Of a stretch of 64,000 bases of DNA, positions 33,911-43,935 are shown in pieces (the first letter of the stretch is position 1; every line of letters starts with the position of its first letter). Under the pieces are notes generated by a model that was given only the letters and a program-made list of their open reading frames with translations, ran no database searches and was not told where the DNA came from. Origin of the DNA: Candidatus Thiodiazotropha endoloripes (GTDB lineage: Bacteria; Pseudomonadota; Gammaproteobacteria; Chromatiales; Chromatiaceae); contig NZ_LVJW01000003.1 of the NCBI RefSeq assembly GCF_001708965.1, positions 1,240,001 through 1,304,000 on the forward strand, read 5' to 3'. A program made the translations under genes and the position numbers.

Positions 33911-35722
33911 ATGAGTAATTTGAAGGCAGGAGCTCTGGTGCTCTATAAGATCCGTCCGGCCAAGGTGACGGAAGTAGCGGATAAGATCACCATTGAGCTG
34001 GAAGGGGGTAAAAGCAAACGGGTACGGGACAAGGATGTGGTTCTGCTGCATCCAGGCCCCCTCGACGACCTGAAAAGCCTACAGCCCATGTCAGGAGAGG
34101 TTGAGGAGAATTGGGAGCTGTTGGAGGGGGCTGAGACTGACATTAAAGAGCTCAGCGAACTGGTCTACGGGGACTATACCCCGGCCATGGCCTGGGCGAC
34201 CTGGGTTCTGGTATCCGATGGGATCTACTTTGAGGGAGAGCCGGAGGCGATCCAACCAAGATCTGCCGAGGCGGTAGCGAGTGAGATCGAGACACGCAAT
34301 AAAAAGGCAGCTGAAGAGGTGGCCTGGGACAGCTTCATGGCCCGTGTTCGACAGGGTGAGATCCTTGATGAGGATCGAAAAATTCTTGGTGAGGTGGAAG
34401 CGCTGGCACTGCTGAAAAGGGATAACAGCCGAATATTGCAGGCTCTGAAGCTGCAGGAAAACCCGGTTAGTGCTCACCGGCTGCTGGTGAAAACGGGTTA
34501 TTGGACGCTGAATGAAAACCCCTATCCCCGGCGAATGGGTGTTGACGAGTCAATTCCCGACTATCCGGTTTCGGATCTGATGGAAGAGGATCGCCTGGAT
34601 CTGACACATCTGCGAGCCTTTGCAATCGACGACGAGGATAATCAGGACCCGGACGACGCGATCAGTATCGATGGGGATCGACTCTGGGTGCATGTGGCTG
34701 ATGTGGCGGCTCTGGTGAAACCGGATAGCGAGATGGATATCGATGCCAGAAGCCGCGGCGCCAATCTCTATCTGCCCGACCGGATTGTCCCGATGCTGCC
34801 ACCCAGAATAACCGACCTGTTGGGTTTGGGCCTACAGCAGCGCTCCCCCTCGCTCTCGATTGCTTTTCAGCTATCGGAGCAAGGGGAAGTCGGTGATGTG
34901 GAGATCCACCCCAGTTGGCTGAAGGTAGAACGAATCAGCTATGGCGAGGCGGAACATCGCCTGGATGAGGCGCCCTTCAATAGTCTGTTGGAAAAGTGCC
35001 AACGCTACAGATCCCGTCGCAAGGCGGCAGGTTCGGCCACCATTCAGCTGCCTGAAGTGAAGATCAAAGCGCAAAACGATCAGGTGGAGATCACTCCGCT
35101 GGAGAAGTTGCAGAGCCGTGAAATGGTGACCGATTTGATGCTGATGGCCGGGGAGGGTATCGCAAATTACTGTCTGCAACGTGATATCCCGATACCTTTT
35201 GCCACCCAGGCTCCACCGGATGATGCCCAGCAACCGGCGGATCTTGCCGCCATGTATGCCTACCGACGTCAGTTCAAACCGACTCAGGTCAAAACCGAAG
35301 CCGAACCCCATTCAGGATTGGGGCTGCCGGCTTACAGCCGGGTAACCAGTCCGTTGCGCCGCTACTCAGACCTGCTGACCCATCAGCAGCTGAGAGCCCA
35401 TTTGAAAGGTGAGGATTTACTCGATCTGGCGACGATTTCCCAACGTATCGCAGAGTCTGAAATGGGCAGTATGGCGAACAGAAAGACCGAAAGGGTGTCG
35501 AACAACCACTGGCGATTGATCTTTTTGAGAGATCGTCCGGAGTGGCAGGGTGAGGGCGTCATTGTTGCACAGGAGGGGGAACGGGCAACTGTGTTGATCC
35601 CATCCATCGCCTATGAAGCCAAGCTGCGTATCCGGGGTGAATTCTCACTGAATGACAGTGTGAAACTGAAACCGAGAGAGATCGATATCCCGGATCTCAG
35701 CTGCTATTTCAGACTTGTCTGA
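33911..35722 (+). CDS. RNase II/R-family exoribonuclease (RNB domain)
   Basis: 3'-5' exoribonuclease-type protein. The RNB catalytic segment is AIDDEDNQDPDDAISI with the metal-binding aspartates; LYLPDRIVPMLPPRI, the substrate-anchoring region MLMAGEGIANYC and YSRVTSPLRRYSDLLTHQQL follow, with a C-terminal S1-like beta domain. The N-terminal 170 residues replace the usual cold-shock domains by a distinct region beginning LKAGALVLYKIRPAKVTEV. ATG 33911 has GGAA six bases upstream and is preferred (603 aa); ATG 33875 has no ribosome-binding site. Closer to the cyanobacterial/proteobacterial RNase II-like group than to Rnr. Confidence 0.85.
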   Translation: MSNLKAGALVLYKIRPAKVTEVADKITIELEGGKSKRVRDKDVVLLHPGPLDDLKSLQPMSGEVEENWELLEGAETDIKELSELVYGDYTPAMAWATWVLVSDGIYFEGEPEAIQPRSAEAVASEIETRNKKAAEEVAWDSFMARVRQGEILDEDRKILGEVEALALLKRDNSRILQALKLQENPVSAHRLLVKTGYWTLNENPYPRRMGVDESIPDYPVSDLMEEDRLDLTHLRAFAIDDEDNQDPDDAISIDGDRLWVHVADVAALVKPDSEMDIDARSRGANLYLPDRIVPMLPPRITDLLGLGLQQRSPSLSIAFQLSEQGEVGDVEIHPSWLKVERISYGEAEHRLDEAPFNSLLEKCQRYRSRRKAAGSATIQLPEVKIKAQNDQVEITPLEKLQSREMVTDLMLMAGEGIANYCLQRDIPIPFATQAPPDDAQQPADLAAMYAYRRQFKPTQVKTEAEPHSGLGLPAYSRVTSPLRRYSDLLTHQQLRAHLKGEDLLDLATISQRIAESEMGSMANRKTERVSNNHWRLIFLRDRPEWQGEGVIVAQEGERATVLIPSIAYEAKLRIRGEFSLNDSVKLKPREIDIPDLSCYFRLV

Positions 35723-35804
35723 AAACAGGCTGGGATCTGTTCGCGGCTGGTTGCCGCTGTCAGATTCTGAGTTGTTTCGATTCAATAACTTGAGGTGTTT
35801 AACT

Positions 35805-36338
35805 ATGAGATGGATCGTGATCGCACTCTGCCTCTCTGGCTGTGGCGCCAACTTTCAAACCAGTTTCAATCCTGCAAGCCCCTACCAGCAGATACCGGTC
35901 GGTTCCATGGTCGTTCTGAAGCAGGCACTGGAGGTCTCTGCGCATCGTACCCGTTTGTTTTTACAGCTGGGTGAGACAATGCAGCTCGAAGATTTCGATC
36001 GATACAAGGCGAATTGCAACTTCGAGCTCAACTCGCTGACGGATGGAGTACAGACCATACAACCTCAAACTTTCACCATCAAACGGGTGGAGGGCTTGAT
36101 GGTGGAAGTGGTCGATAGATTACCTCAATACAGGTTTGTTTCGGTTGGCCTGGATGATCAGGGTACACCGATGGTCACTCAGGGTTACCATTTTTGGCTC
36201 GATTCCACCCAGCAGCCGGAAGTTCTTCGTCTCTCCTGCCGGGGAGCGTTTGACGATATGTGGGCGAGCCAACCACCCTCGATTGACGAGATTCAACAGA
36301 CCATGGGTGATTTGGCAGAGATACAATTGGCGCTCTAG
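35805..36338 (+). CDS. hypothetical outer-membrane-type lipoprotein
   Basis: 177-aa protein starting MRWIVIALCLSGCGANFQTS, a short lipoprotein signal with lipobox LSGC (lipid at C13). The mature part has regular beta-strand-like alternation and Cys at CNFEL and LSCRGA that could pair. The frame is open to 35715 but the earlier codons are hydrophilic and overlap the RNase gene. I recognise no domain. Its position right after the RNase gene may mean read-through expression. Confidence 0.8.
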   Translation: MRWIVIALCLSGCGANFQTSFNPASPYQQIPVGSMVVLKQALEVSAHRTRLFLQLGETMQLEDFDRYKANCNFELNSLTDGVQTIQPQTFTIKRVEGLMVEVVDRLPQYRFVSVGLDDQGTPMVTQGYHFWLDSTQQPEVLRLSCRGAFDDMWASQPPSIDEIQQTMGDLAEIQLAL

Positions 36339-36781
36339 CCTCTACTGACCATGGTTCGGTAAAGCAAACAAGCTGAAACAACTGCAAAACACCATTTTAT
36401 CTGTAGTTTCATTGGAGGCTTTTAATTCCCTTTGATTACCCTGCTTAAATTGTGGTTGAGCTCAATCGACGGTCTGATAGCTTATCCTGCAGAAACTGCC
36501 ATAAATCATTGGTTTTTTATTTATACAATGACTTTTCCAGGATCATAGGGAATTTACACAAAGCACCCTGTTAGAGTGTGCTATAAGAACTAGATAACAG
36601 GTAAGCAATTACCACGGCTTGAGACAATCATATTGAGCCATGGGGTTTTGATACTGGGGTTTGAACACGGCTTTTCCCGTTCGTGCATTAGGTTTCGTTC
36701 GAACAACAAAAGATTGTTCCTGAAAGTTATAGATCGATAAATTTCTCAGTGCTCCAAGGCGGCATAACAGCTGTTGCATAA
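36339..36781. other. AT-rich intergenic region, no gene seen
   Basis: 443 bases, AT-richer than the neighbours. It must hold the promoter of the c-di-GMP gene at 36782. TTTACA (36553-36558) and TATAAG (36582-36587) occur but are 23 bases apart, too far for a sigma-70 pair. No stable hairpin with T-run seen. Confidence 0.4.
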
Positions 36782-39241
36782 ATGAGCGTCATGACCAGAT
36801 GGACCATGTCAAAAACTAAAACAAGCAAACAATCAGAGCGTGTCAAAACACTCATTGCAGAAGAGCAGACCAGGATTCTGTTTCAACAGGCGCCGATCTC
36901 AAATGCTACGGTCTATGCGGTTGCCACTCTTTTTTACTTCATATTGATTCCTCATATCGATTCGGGGATTGTGGAGATCTGGGTGATTTCCCTGTTTGCA
37001 ACAGCGACTTTTCGGCTGGTTCTCTGGGCGTTGAGAAGACGCGATCCCCGGAAAATGACTACAAAGCAGTGGCAACGAGCCTATCTGTTTGGATGTCTCA
37101 TGGTCGGGGTGGCATGGAGTTTGATCGTACCTCATATCTATTTGACAGATAATCTCACCGTTGCGATCGGCTTGTGCATGCTGTTGTTCGGAATCGTCGC
37201 ATCCGCGGTTGTGATTCTTTCGGTCTATCTGCCGGCATTCGTGGTCTATGTCTATCCCCAACTGCTTACCCTGATCGGCACTTTACTGTTTTATGGCGAT
37301 TTCGCTCACAACACCCTGGCCATCGCTACCTTTGTATACTTGGTAATGACCACCTTGTTTACCCGCAATGTGCATCGTAATTTAGTCGAAAATATCGGCC
37401 TTGAGGTGCAGAACAGACGACTCATTGATGAACTGAGTGAAGAGGTGAGAAGCCGTGAAACAACCATAGATTTACGTACCTCCGAACTGCAGGATAAAAA
37501 CAGTGCACTGAGCAAGGAGATCAATGAGCGGGAACAGGCAGAATCGGCACTGCGCAAAAGTGAGGAAAGATTTGAGCTGGCCATGCGTGGCGCCAATGAC
37601 GGGGTTTACGATTGGAATCTTAAGACCAACGAGATCTACTACTCACCCCGCTGGAAAAAAATGCTCGGTTATGAAGACGACGAGTTGCCAAACGATTTTT
37701 CAACCTGGGAGGATCTGATTGAAGACAAGGATCGGGAGCGATCCTGGGTCATGCTTTCTGACTATATTGAGGGAAAAAGAGATAATTTCCATATCGAATT
37801 CAAGATGCGGCACAAGGATGGTCATTGGGTGGATATTCTCTCCCGTGCCTTTCTGGTCCGTGATGCTGAAGGTAACGCCATTCGTACCGTCGGAACCCAT
37901 GTGGATATCTCAGAAAAGAAAAGGCAGGAAGCACATATTCTCAAACAGGCCCATTACGATGGGCTGACTGGTCTGCCCAACCGGTTCCTGGCGATGGATC
38001 GATTGACCCAGCTGCTAAAGGAGACAGATCGGGATCATCAGATGATCGCCGTGCTGTTTCTCGACCTTGATGGGTTCAAACGGGTTAACGATACCCTGGG
38101 ACACGAAACCGGTGACCGGTTGCTTGTTCAGGCAGCGGAGCGTCTCAAATCGGCGGTCCGTGATGCGGACAGTGTGTGTCGTCTCGGCGGCGATGAATTT
38201 GTCGTCTTGCTACGCAATTTATCGGAACTGACCGATGCCAAAGCTGTGGCAGGCAACCTGATTGCACAGTTTCGAGATCCATTCACCCTGGATGATCGGG
38301 AGCTGGTGGTAACCACCAGTATCGGCATTTCTATCTACCCCAGTGACGGTGTTACCCCTACAGAACTGTTACGTAACGCAGACACAGCCATGTATCACTC
38401 CAAGGAACAGGGGCGAAACACTTTCAATTTTTACACCAGCGAGATGAATTTGAACATCTCCCGAAGTCTGGAAGTCGAAGAGCAGCTCCAGGGCGCCCAT
38501 AAGCGGCAGGAGTTCTCAGTGCTATATCAGCCTGTGATCGATATGCGGAGCAATCGGGTGGTTGGCGCAGAAGCGCTGCTTCGCTGGAACAATCCCGCCC
38601 TTGGCATGGTTTCACCGGACGAGTTTATTCCGATCGCTGAGCAGACCGGGGTCATACTCGAAATCGGTCGGTATGTCTTGCAGCAGGCGGTGATCAATGC
38701 ACTGCAGTGGCAGGAGATGATCGATAACGAATTCAGAATATCCATCAATCTATCTCCCAGACAGTTCAGGGATGTAAAACTTGTGGAGTTTATATCGGAC
38801 CTACTGGAGCACAGTGGCCTTAAGGCTGAAGCGCTGATTCTGGAGATTACCGAAGGTGTCCTGATGAGTGGCCAGCGGGAGATCGTTGCGGCCCTGGACC
38901 GGCTGCATAGTAAGGGTATCGGGCTGGCAATGGATGATTTTGGTACAGGCTACTCATCGTTGAGCCATTTGCGCAATTATCCTTTTGATGTGTTGAAAAT
39001 TGATCGCAGCTTTATCAATGACCTGATGATCGATGCGGCCGACTGGGAGCTGGTCAATGCGTCTGTGTTGATGGCCCATGGCATGGGATTGGAGGTGGTC
39101 GCCGAAGGTGTGGAGACGGAGGATCAACTGAAACAATTGCAAAATATGCAATGCGATCTTGCCCAGGGTTTTCTTTTCAACAAACCGATTACTGCAGAAG
39201 CTTTCACGAGTATGTTGCAAGATTCGGTCAGTCTATCCTGA
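36782..39241 (+). CDS. membrane PAS-GGDEF-EAL protein, c-di-GMP turnover
   Basis: N-terminal membrane domain with about six helices (residues 40-193), a coiled coil (residues 205-258), a PAS domain with PAC (about 258-380), GGDEF at 469-473 (RLGGDEFVVLL) with an inhibitory-site RxxD (RDAD, 460-463) exactly five residues before it, and an EAL domain (EALLRW from 597, NLSPRQF, DDFGTGYSSLSHL). Both catalytic motifs are intact, so it may synthesise and degrade c-di-GMP. Start ATG 36782; ATG 36806 is an alternative. Together with RpfG at 57157 it shows several c-di-GMP inputs in this region. Confidence 0.93.
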   Translation: MSVMTRWTMSKTKTSKQSERVKTLIAEEQTRILFQQAPISNATVYAVATLFYFILIPHIDSGIVEIWVISLFATATFRLVLWALRRRDPRKMTTKQWQRAYLFGCLMVGVAWSLIVPHIYLTDNLTVAIGLCMLLFGIVASAVVILSVYLPAFVVYVYPQLLTLIGTLLFYGDFAHNTLAIATFVYLVMTTLFTRNVHRNLVENIGLEVQNRRLIDELSEEVRSRETTIDLRTSELQDKNSALSKEINEREQAESALRKSEERFELAMRGANDGVYDWNLKTNEIYYSPRWKKMLGYEDDELPNDFSTWEDLIEDKDRERSWVMLSDYIEGKRDNFHIEFKMRHKDGHWVDILSRAFLVRDAEGNAIRTVGTHVDISEKKRQEAHILKQAHYDGLTGLPNRFLAMDRLTQLLKETDRDHQMIAVLFLDLDGFKRVNDTLGHETGDRLLVQAAERLKSAVRDADSVCRLGGDEFVVLLRNLSELTDAKAVAGNLIAQFRDPFTLDDRELVVTTSIGISIYPSDGVTPTELLRNADTAMYHSKEQGRNTFNFYTSEMNLNISRSLEVEEQLQGAHKRQEFSVLYQPVIDMRSNRVVGAEALLRWNNPALGMVSPDEFIPIAEQTGVILEIGRYVLQQAVINALQWQEMIDNEFRISINLSPRQFRDVKLVEFISDLLEHSGLKAEALILEITEGVLMSGQREIVAALDRLHSKGIGLAMDDFGTGYSSLSHLRNYPFDVLKIDRSFINDLMIDAADWELVNASVLMAHGMGLEVVAEGVETEDQLKQLQNMQCDLAQGFLFNKPITAEAFTSMLQDSVSLS

Positions 39242-39313
39242 AAATACTTTTTGGTGAGTAAAGCGGGTTGGCTGCTTGCCTATCTATTCGGACTATGGGT
39301 GCAGTATAGCGGG

Positions 39314-40471
39314 TCAGTCCAAAAACAGATTGGCAGTTGTCGGACCTGTAAACCCGGGAAAAACCTGCGATAGATCAGTACCACCCAGTCGTTTATTCAA
39401 CAACTCTGCAAGCAGGGTGCGTAAATCGGTTGTAATTGCCAGGTCTTCACCCAGGTGAAGGTCCGCTGTAGAAAGACCGGGCCAATCGGTAATCACCTGC
39501 CCGCCGTTTACACCGCCACCCATGGCATAAGCCACTCCGCCAGTGCCATGGTCAGTTCCCACCGAGGCATTTTCAGCAACGCGTCGACCAAATTCGGTCA
39601 TTACGAAGAGGGTGACTCGCTGCATTAAATCAGCCATATCCGTTTGGAAAGCACTCAATGAATCAGCCAGATCAGTCAGGGATTGCTGCAGGTTGCCGGG
39701 TAAATTCTCATGGTGATCCCAGCCTCCGGCATCGATACAGATGACCTCGACGGGTAAATTCGATTTGGCCAACTGAGCTGTCTGCTGCATTTTTTTACCC
39801 AGGTCGGTGGCTGGGTAGAGTGCGCCATGTTCTGGCAATATGCTCTGCAACTCAGCGGCCTGCAGTTCGGTTACAGCGGATAGTGCTGCCTGAGCCGGTG
39901 CTGCAAGGGGTATCTGATCATGAAACAGATTGCCTAAGACATCCGTATAACCCGAGTCGATAATCTCCTGGCTAAAGCCGAATTCGGTCAGGTTGCTGAT
40001 CGCAAGCGGCTCGCTGGCACCATGCAGCGAGACCGGAACATTGCCACTGATGGATACGATACGAAACGCAGAACCGTTGTTGGTGCTATTCAGGCTGAGA
40101 TGACGACCAAGCCAACCGTTGCTCGGAAGTGGCTTGGCTGACACGCCTCTTTCCACGATATCCTGGGCGACGAAGTGTGAGCGGGAGTTGTGGGGAATGC
40201 CTGTGGCGTGCACGAGCGCCAATTGGCCTGAATCATAGATTGTTTTGAGTGGTGCCAGGGCTGGATGCAGTGCGAAGCGGCCATCCAGATCGATAGCACC
40301 ACCCTGCGTACCCGGTGCAGCTACCGCGATGTTGGCACGTTGAGCGTAGTAATCGGGGTCGGTGTAGGGGACCAGACTGTTCAGGCCATCGGCTGCGCCT
40401 CGCTGGAACAGGCAGACCAACAGGTCTTTGTCAGTAGGGAGTCTATTGGCGTAGTCAATGTATCCGCTCAT
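39314..40471 (-). CDS. DUF1501 protein, pair 1
   Basis: Sulfatase/alkaline-phosphatase-like DUF1501 protein, 385 aa: LLVCLFQRGAADGLNSLVPY, GRFALHPALAPLKTIYDSGQLALVHATGIPHNSRSHF, EVICIDAGGWDHHENL, VTLFVMTEFGRRVAENASVGTDHGTGGVAYAMGGGV. Family members are normally Tat-exported, but this one begins MSGYIDYANRLPTDKDLLVC without signal. It follows the DUF1800 gene by 11 bases; the pair is conserved in many bacteria, with unknown function. Confidence 0.9.
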   Translation of the reverse strand: MSGYIDYANRLPTDKDLLVCLFQRGAADGLNSLVPYTDPDYYAQRANIAVAAPGTQGGAIDLDGRFALHPALAPLKTIYDSGQLALVHATGIPHNSRSHFVAQDIVERGVSAKPLPSNGWLGRHLSLNSTNNGSAFRIVSISGNVPVSLHGASEPLAISNLTEFGFSQEIIDSGYTDVLGNLFHDQIPLAAPAQAALSAVTELQAAELQSILPEHGALYPATDLGKKMQQTAQLAKSNLPVEVICIDAGGWDHHENLPGNLQQSLTDLADSLSAFQTDMADLMQRVTLFVMTEFGRRVAENASVGTDHGTGGVAYAMGGGVNGGQVITDWPGLSTADLHLGEDLAITTDLRTLLAELLNKRLGGTDLSQVFPGFTGPTTANLFLD

Positions 40472-40482
40472 GGAGTCATCCC

Positions 40483-42120
40483 TTAACGAAGCTGAAAATA
40501 GACTGAACTGACCAATACTGCGGCCACCAACGGTGCAATCTGCTCAGGTACGTCATCTGGCAGATTGGCATCTTCATCATAGCGGTATTCGGTCGTCAGC
40601 CAGTCGATAATATGGCGACGATCTGCCGAGGAGATTGGTCGCATCAGTATGGCATCGGTCAAGGCGTCCGTGATCTCGGCAAGGGTCTCTGCACCATTCA
40701 GCATCGGTAGATAGTCGATGCGGATGATGTCATTGGAAAGGGAAATCGGGGCAAAACTGAAAAAAGAGAGGCGCCAGCGATTCAATATCCCCCCGGTACT
40801 GGACCAGTAGGATTGAGCATCCGGATAGCCATCCGGTGTGGACCAGAAGTAGGGAAGCTGTCCAAGAATTGCCTGGGCAAAGAAGTACAACTCCCCACTG
40901 TCTGCGGGATAACCGGTATCCGGAGCCAGTGTGCGTACCAAACCGGCCAGAAACTCGCTGGGTCTGGTCAACTTTTGATCCGCATTCGCTTGCATGGCAT
41001 TGCTGGCAAACAGGGTTCGAAGGGTCTGCTTGATGTCGCCTTGACTGGTGCTGAAAGCTTCGGCAACCCTGTCTATCGTCGCCTGGTCCGGATCGTCACT
41101 GACAAATCTGCGGCACAACTTGGTGGCGATAAAGTCTGCGGTTGAAGGGTGTTCCGCCAATAGGTCCAGAATCTGCTCACCATCCTGCTGGCCACCACCA
41201 GCAGCAATCGTCTGATTCAATACGACTTTACTTTGCTGATCGTGAATTGCATCGTTGTATCTGAAGACACCATATTCAGCTGTGCCGTTGTTTGGAAACT
41301 CAATTGTCCATCCGGTGAAACACCTGGCCACCTCTTTGATATCGGTTTCCGTGTAGCCGCCATCAACACCAAGGGTATGTAACTCCATCAGTTCACGGGC
41401 ATAGTTTTCATTTGGCGCACTGGCGAGGTTGTTATAGTTGTCCAGGTAGAACAGCATGGCAGGGCTTTTGGCAGAGGCATGCAACAGATCACGAAAACTA
41501 CCCAAGGCATGGGTGCGTATCACCTGCAGGTCATCTGACGGTTTCAGGGTGGGCTCAAGACCATTGATCAGGTGGATATTGAAATGGTCGGTCCAGAACT
41601 CCACCATCACTTCATAGAGTTGGCGACGACTGAAAATCTGTCGATACTGGGTCGCTGCAATCATCTGCCGGACGACGGCTTCAATATTGCCTGGAAATCC
41701 GGCATAGAGTCTTTCCGGTGTTTCAAATATCAGTGGAAACCGGTTTTGAATTTCACTTTCCAAACTGGCGTCGTCGATATTCAGATAGTCCAGTTGTTGC
41801 TCGATGTATTGATCGATACCCAGATTGTTGATGCTCTCCAGTTGATCCCGATGCACACCGAAACTTGTTCGCTTCAATACGGTATAGGCTGCAGAGGCTT
41901 GCGGAATCTCTGTTTCAACTGTTACGGGATCTGTCTCACTCTGTTCGTCATCCTCCTCTTCACTGCTGCCACAACCCGGCAGGGTGACCGCCAGTGCCGA
42001 ATAGCCAAGTCCATTGACCATCAGACTGAGAAAATCTCGACGGTTGTGTAGTTTTTCCAGGGGCGCTGCGGCTACCATGTTATCGAGGTTGGGATTTGAT
42101 AAAGACTTGCGTCTGGACAT
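40483..42120 (-). CDS. DUF1800 protein with Tat/lipoprotein signal, pair 1
   Basis: DUF1800 protein, 545 aa: VLKRTSFGVHRDQL, LYEVMVEFWTDHFNIHL, NYARELMELHTLGVDGGYTETDIKEVARCFTGW and HPSTADFIATKLCRRFV. The N-terminus has twin Arg at 27-28 (HNRRDFL), a hydrophobic core and lipobox TLPGC (C50), then an acidic linker, so it is probably Tat-exported and lipid-anchored. It likely carries or retains its DUF1501 partner, whose gene lies directly downstream and lacks a signal. Confidence 0.9.
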   Translation of the reverse strand: MSRRKSLSNPNLDNMVAAAPLEKLHNRRDFLSLMVNGLGYSALAVTLPGCGSSEEEDDEQSETDPVTVETEIPQASAAYTVLKRTSFGVHRDQLESINNLGIDQYIEQQLDYLNIDDASLESEIQNRFPLIFETPERLYAGFPGNIEAVVRQMIAATQYRQIFSRRQLYEVMVEFWTDHFNIHLINGLEPTLKPSDDLQVIRTHALGSFRDLLHASAKSPAMLFYLDNYNNLASAPNENYARELMELHTLGVDGGYTETDIKEVARCFTGWTIEFPNNGTAEYGVFRYNDAIHDQQSKVVLNQTIAAGGGQQDGEQILDLLAEHPSTADFIATKLCRRFVSDDPDQATIDRVAEAFSTSQGDIKQTLRTLFASNAMQANADQKLTRPSEFLAGLVRTLAPDTGYPADSGELYFFAQAILGQLPYFWSTPDGYPDAQSYWSSTGGILNRWRLSFFSFAPISLSNDIIRIDYLPMLNGAETLAEITDALTDAILMRPISSADRRHIIDWLTTEYRYDEDANLPDDVPEQIAPLVAAVLVSSVYFQLR

Positions 42121-42314
42121 GGGGCTATCTTTTTGCAGGTATTAACGACTGTTCTGATTCTTACAACTGTAAAAATATGGTGTTGATGATTCAATCACAC
42201 TTCTTTAATGGTGAAGAATTGAAATAATCATTAGTTTCCTTAACGATAAAGCCAGTATATTGTCATTAGTTGAACATTTCCGTGGTTTACAGATGGACAA
42301 ACTCAGAGTCTGTT

Positions 42315-42722
42315 ATGAAGCTGAAGATAGAGATTAATGGGGATATTGGAAAAGAGGAAGTGGTAGCGGTGTATCGTGCCAATGGCTGGTCATCGGCGGA
42401 AAAACCGGACAAACTGCTGGCGGCCCTGAGACACTCTGATAACCTGGTAACGGCCCGTATTGATGGCAGGTTGGTGGGTATCGGTAATGCCATATCAGAT
42501 GGCCATCTGGTGGTCTACTATCCTCACATGCTGGTTGACCCGGCGTATCATGGACAGGGGATCGGACGTAAGATGATGAACTCCATGATGAGCATCTATC
42601 AGGGATTTCATCAACAGATGCTGACCTCGGACAAAAATGCAGTTGGCTTCTATCAGGCGCTCGGATTCAGTCGGGCAGGTAACACGGAGTCGATGTGGAT
42701 CTACGAGGGGCAGGACCACTGA
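42315..42722 (+). CDS. GNAT acetyltransferase, small
   Basis: 135-aa GNAT protein: MLVDPAYHGQGIGRKMMNSMM is the acetyl-CoA pyrophosphate-binding motif A, followed by SDKNAVGFYQALGFSRAG. ATG 42315 (MKLKIEINGDI) is preferred over the in-frame codon at 42270. Substrate unknown. Divergent from the DUF1800 gene and convergent with the outer-membrane protein gene. Confidence 0.87.
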   Translation: MKLKIEINGDIGKEEVVAVYRANGWSSAEKPDKLLAALRHSDNLVTARIDGRLVGIGNAISDGHLVVYYPHMLVDPAYHGQGIGRKMMNSMMSIYQGFHQQMLTSDKNAVGFYQALGFSRAGNTESMWIYEGQDH

Positions 42723-42743
42723 TTGGATTCGTTCTGACAGCGG

Positions 42744-43922
42744 CTAAAAAAAGCGTGTTAGGGTGAGCTCCGCATAATCATCCCGGCGTAGGGAGTAGAG
42801 GGGGTCCTGTTCCGCTATATCCGACCATAAGCGGATTTGCGCACTGGTTTTCCAATCACTGCCGATGCGGCGGCTGGCTTCAAGATTGAACATCCAACTG
42901 TCTTCATCCATATCCTTGATAACACCAGCCAGTAATTCGCTGCCATCCACGTCATTTGCAGTGAGTCGAAAGCCGATAAAAATGTCATTCTGAAACGGTG
43001 TGGTCGCATCATCCCCACGGTCGTCATAGAGGTATTCACCCAGTAGACCAAGATCCATATCGGTGTCGGCAATGCCGACCAGGGTATACTCGAATCCACC
43101 GGTTGCCGCATTGTAACTGCCACTGTCGATGGATCGATGAATCGCCTCCAGTTTCCACAACCAATCCCCTTTGGTGGCCTGCAGATCGAGACTGGTTTGA
43201 CGCATCTGTTCATAAAACGGTATCAGGCTGATCTCACCCCGGTTACTGATTCTGGGTATCAACAAGGGATCCCGACTGGTACCGTTAAAATGTGCCAGCC
43301 CGATGTCCCAGTCACCGATATAGTGTGACCAGCGCAGAGCGAAGTCCAGGTGTCTCTCTTCCCGGTCGGATTCATACTCTGCATGATCCTGATCGACCGG
43401 TGGGTGGGATCTTAAACGTCCCTCTTCTGCGGGGAAGCTTCGTTCTCGGAAACCGATCAGGGTGTAGAAATCGACGATACCCCAATCCCGCTCCAGTGAG
43501 AGCTTGATCAGAGGCTGACCAAGTTTTTGTTCACCATCGGGATTCTCCACCAGGTCAGTCTGGTTGATGGTGTCTACCAGATGCAGGGCTTCGGTCACCC
43601 CCCAAAAGACTTTTCCGACACCGGCCTGTGCTTCCCAGCGGTTTCCGGCATAGGTCCAGATCAGCTCGCGGATGTCGCCATGGGTTCGCTCCTCGTCTTC
43701 ACTGTCCCAGCGAAAGAAGGGCACCACCAGCAGACTCTGATTACCATTGTCCCAACGTTGATAGTATTCAGGCTGAAATGCCAGTGAGATAAGGTGGTCC
43801 GATTGATTCTCGTAAGCGGCATCCTGAGGGAAGTAGCGCCCTTGTAATTCAGCATAGCCACTCCATTCACCGGCCGATAACAGGCTCGGTATCAGACATA
43901 CCATCCATCGCCATAATCTCAC
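42744..43922 (-). CDS. outer-membrane beta-barrel protein of an RND/LolA-type operon
   Basis: 392-aa protein with a short signal (RWMVCLIPSLLSAGEW), alternating beta-strand pattern throughout and a C-terminal aromatic strand YAELTLTRFF, as required for barrel assembly. The region IRELIWTYAGNRWEAQAGVGKVFWGVTEALHLVDTINQTDLVEN is like the DUF1302-type barrels found with MMPL transporters. GTG start. Last gene of the operon tetR-opposed MMPL, LolA-like, barrel; it probably provides the outer-membrane end of a lipid or hydrophobe export path. Confidence 0.82.
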   Translation of the reverse strand: MRLWRWMVCLIPSLLSAGEWSGYAELQGRYFPQDAAYENQSDHLISLAFQPEYYQRWDNGNQSLLVVPFFRWDSEDEERTHGDIRELIWTYAGNRWEAQAGVGKVFWGVTEALHLVDTINQTDLVENPDGEQKLGQPLIKLSLERDWGIVDFYTLIGFRERSFPAEEGRLRSHPPVDQDHAEYESDREERHLDFALRWSHYIGDWDIGLAHFNGTSRDPLLIPRISNRGEISLIPFYEQMRQTSLDLQATKGDWLWKLEAIHRSIDSGSYNAATGGFEYTLVGIADTDMDLGLLGEYLYDDRGDDATTPFQNDIFIGFRLTANDVDGSELLAGVIKDMDEDSWMFNLEASRRIGSDWKTSAQIRLWSDIAEQDPLYSLRRDDYAELTLTRFF

Positions 43923-43935
43923 GGTAACACGCTCC

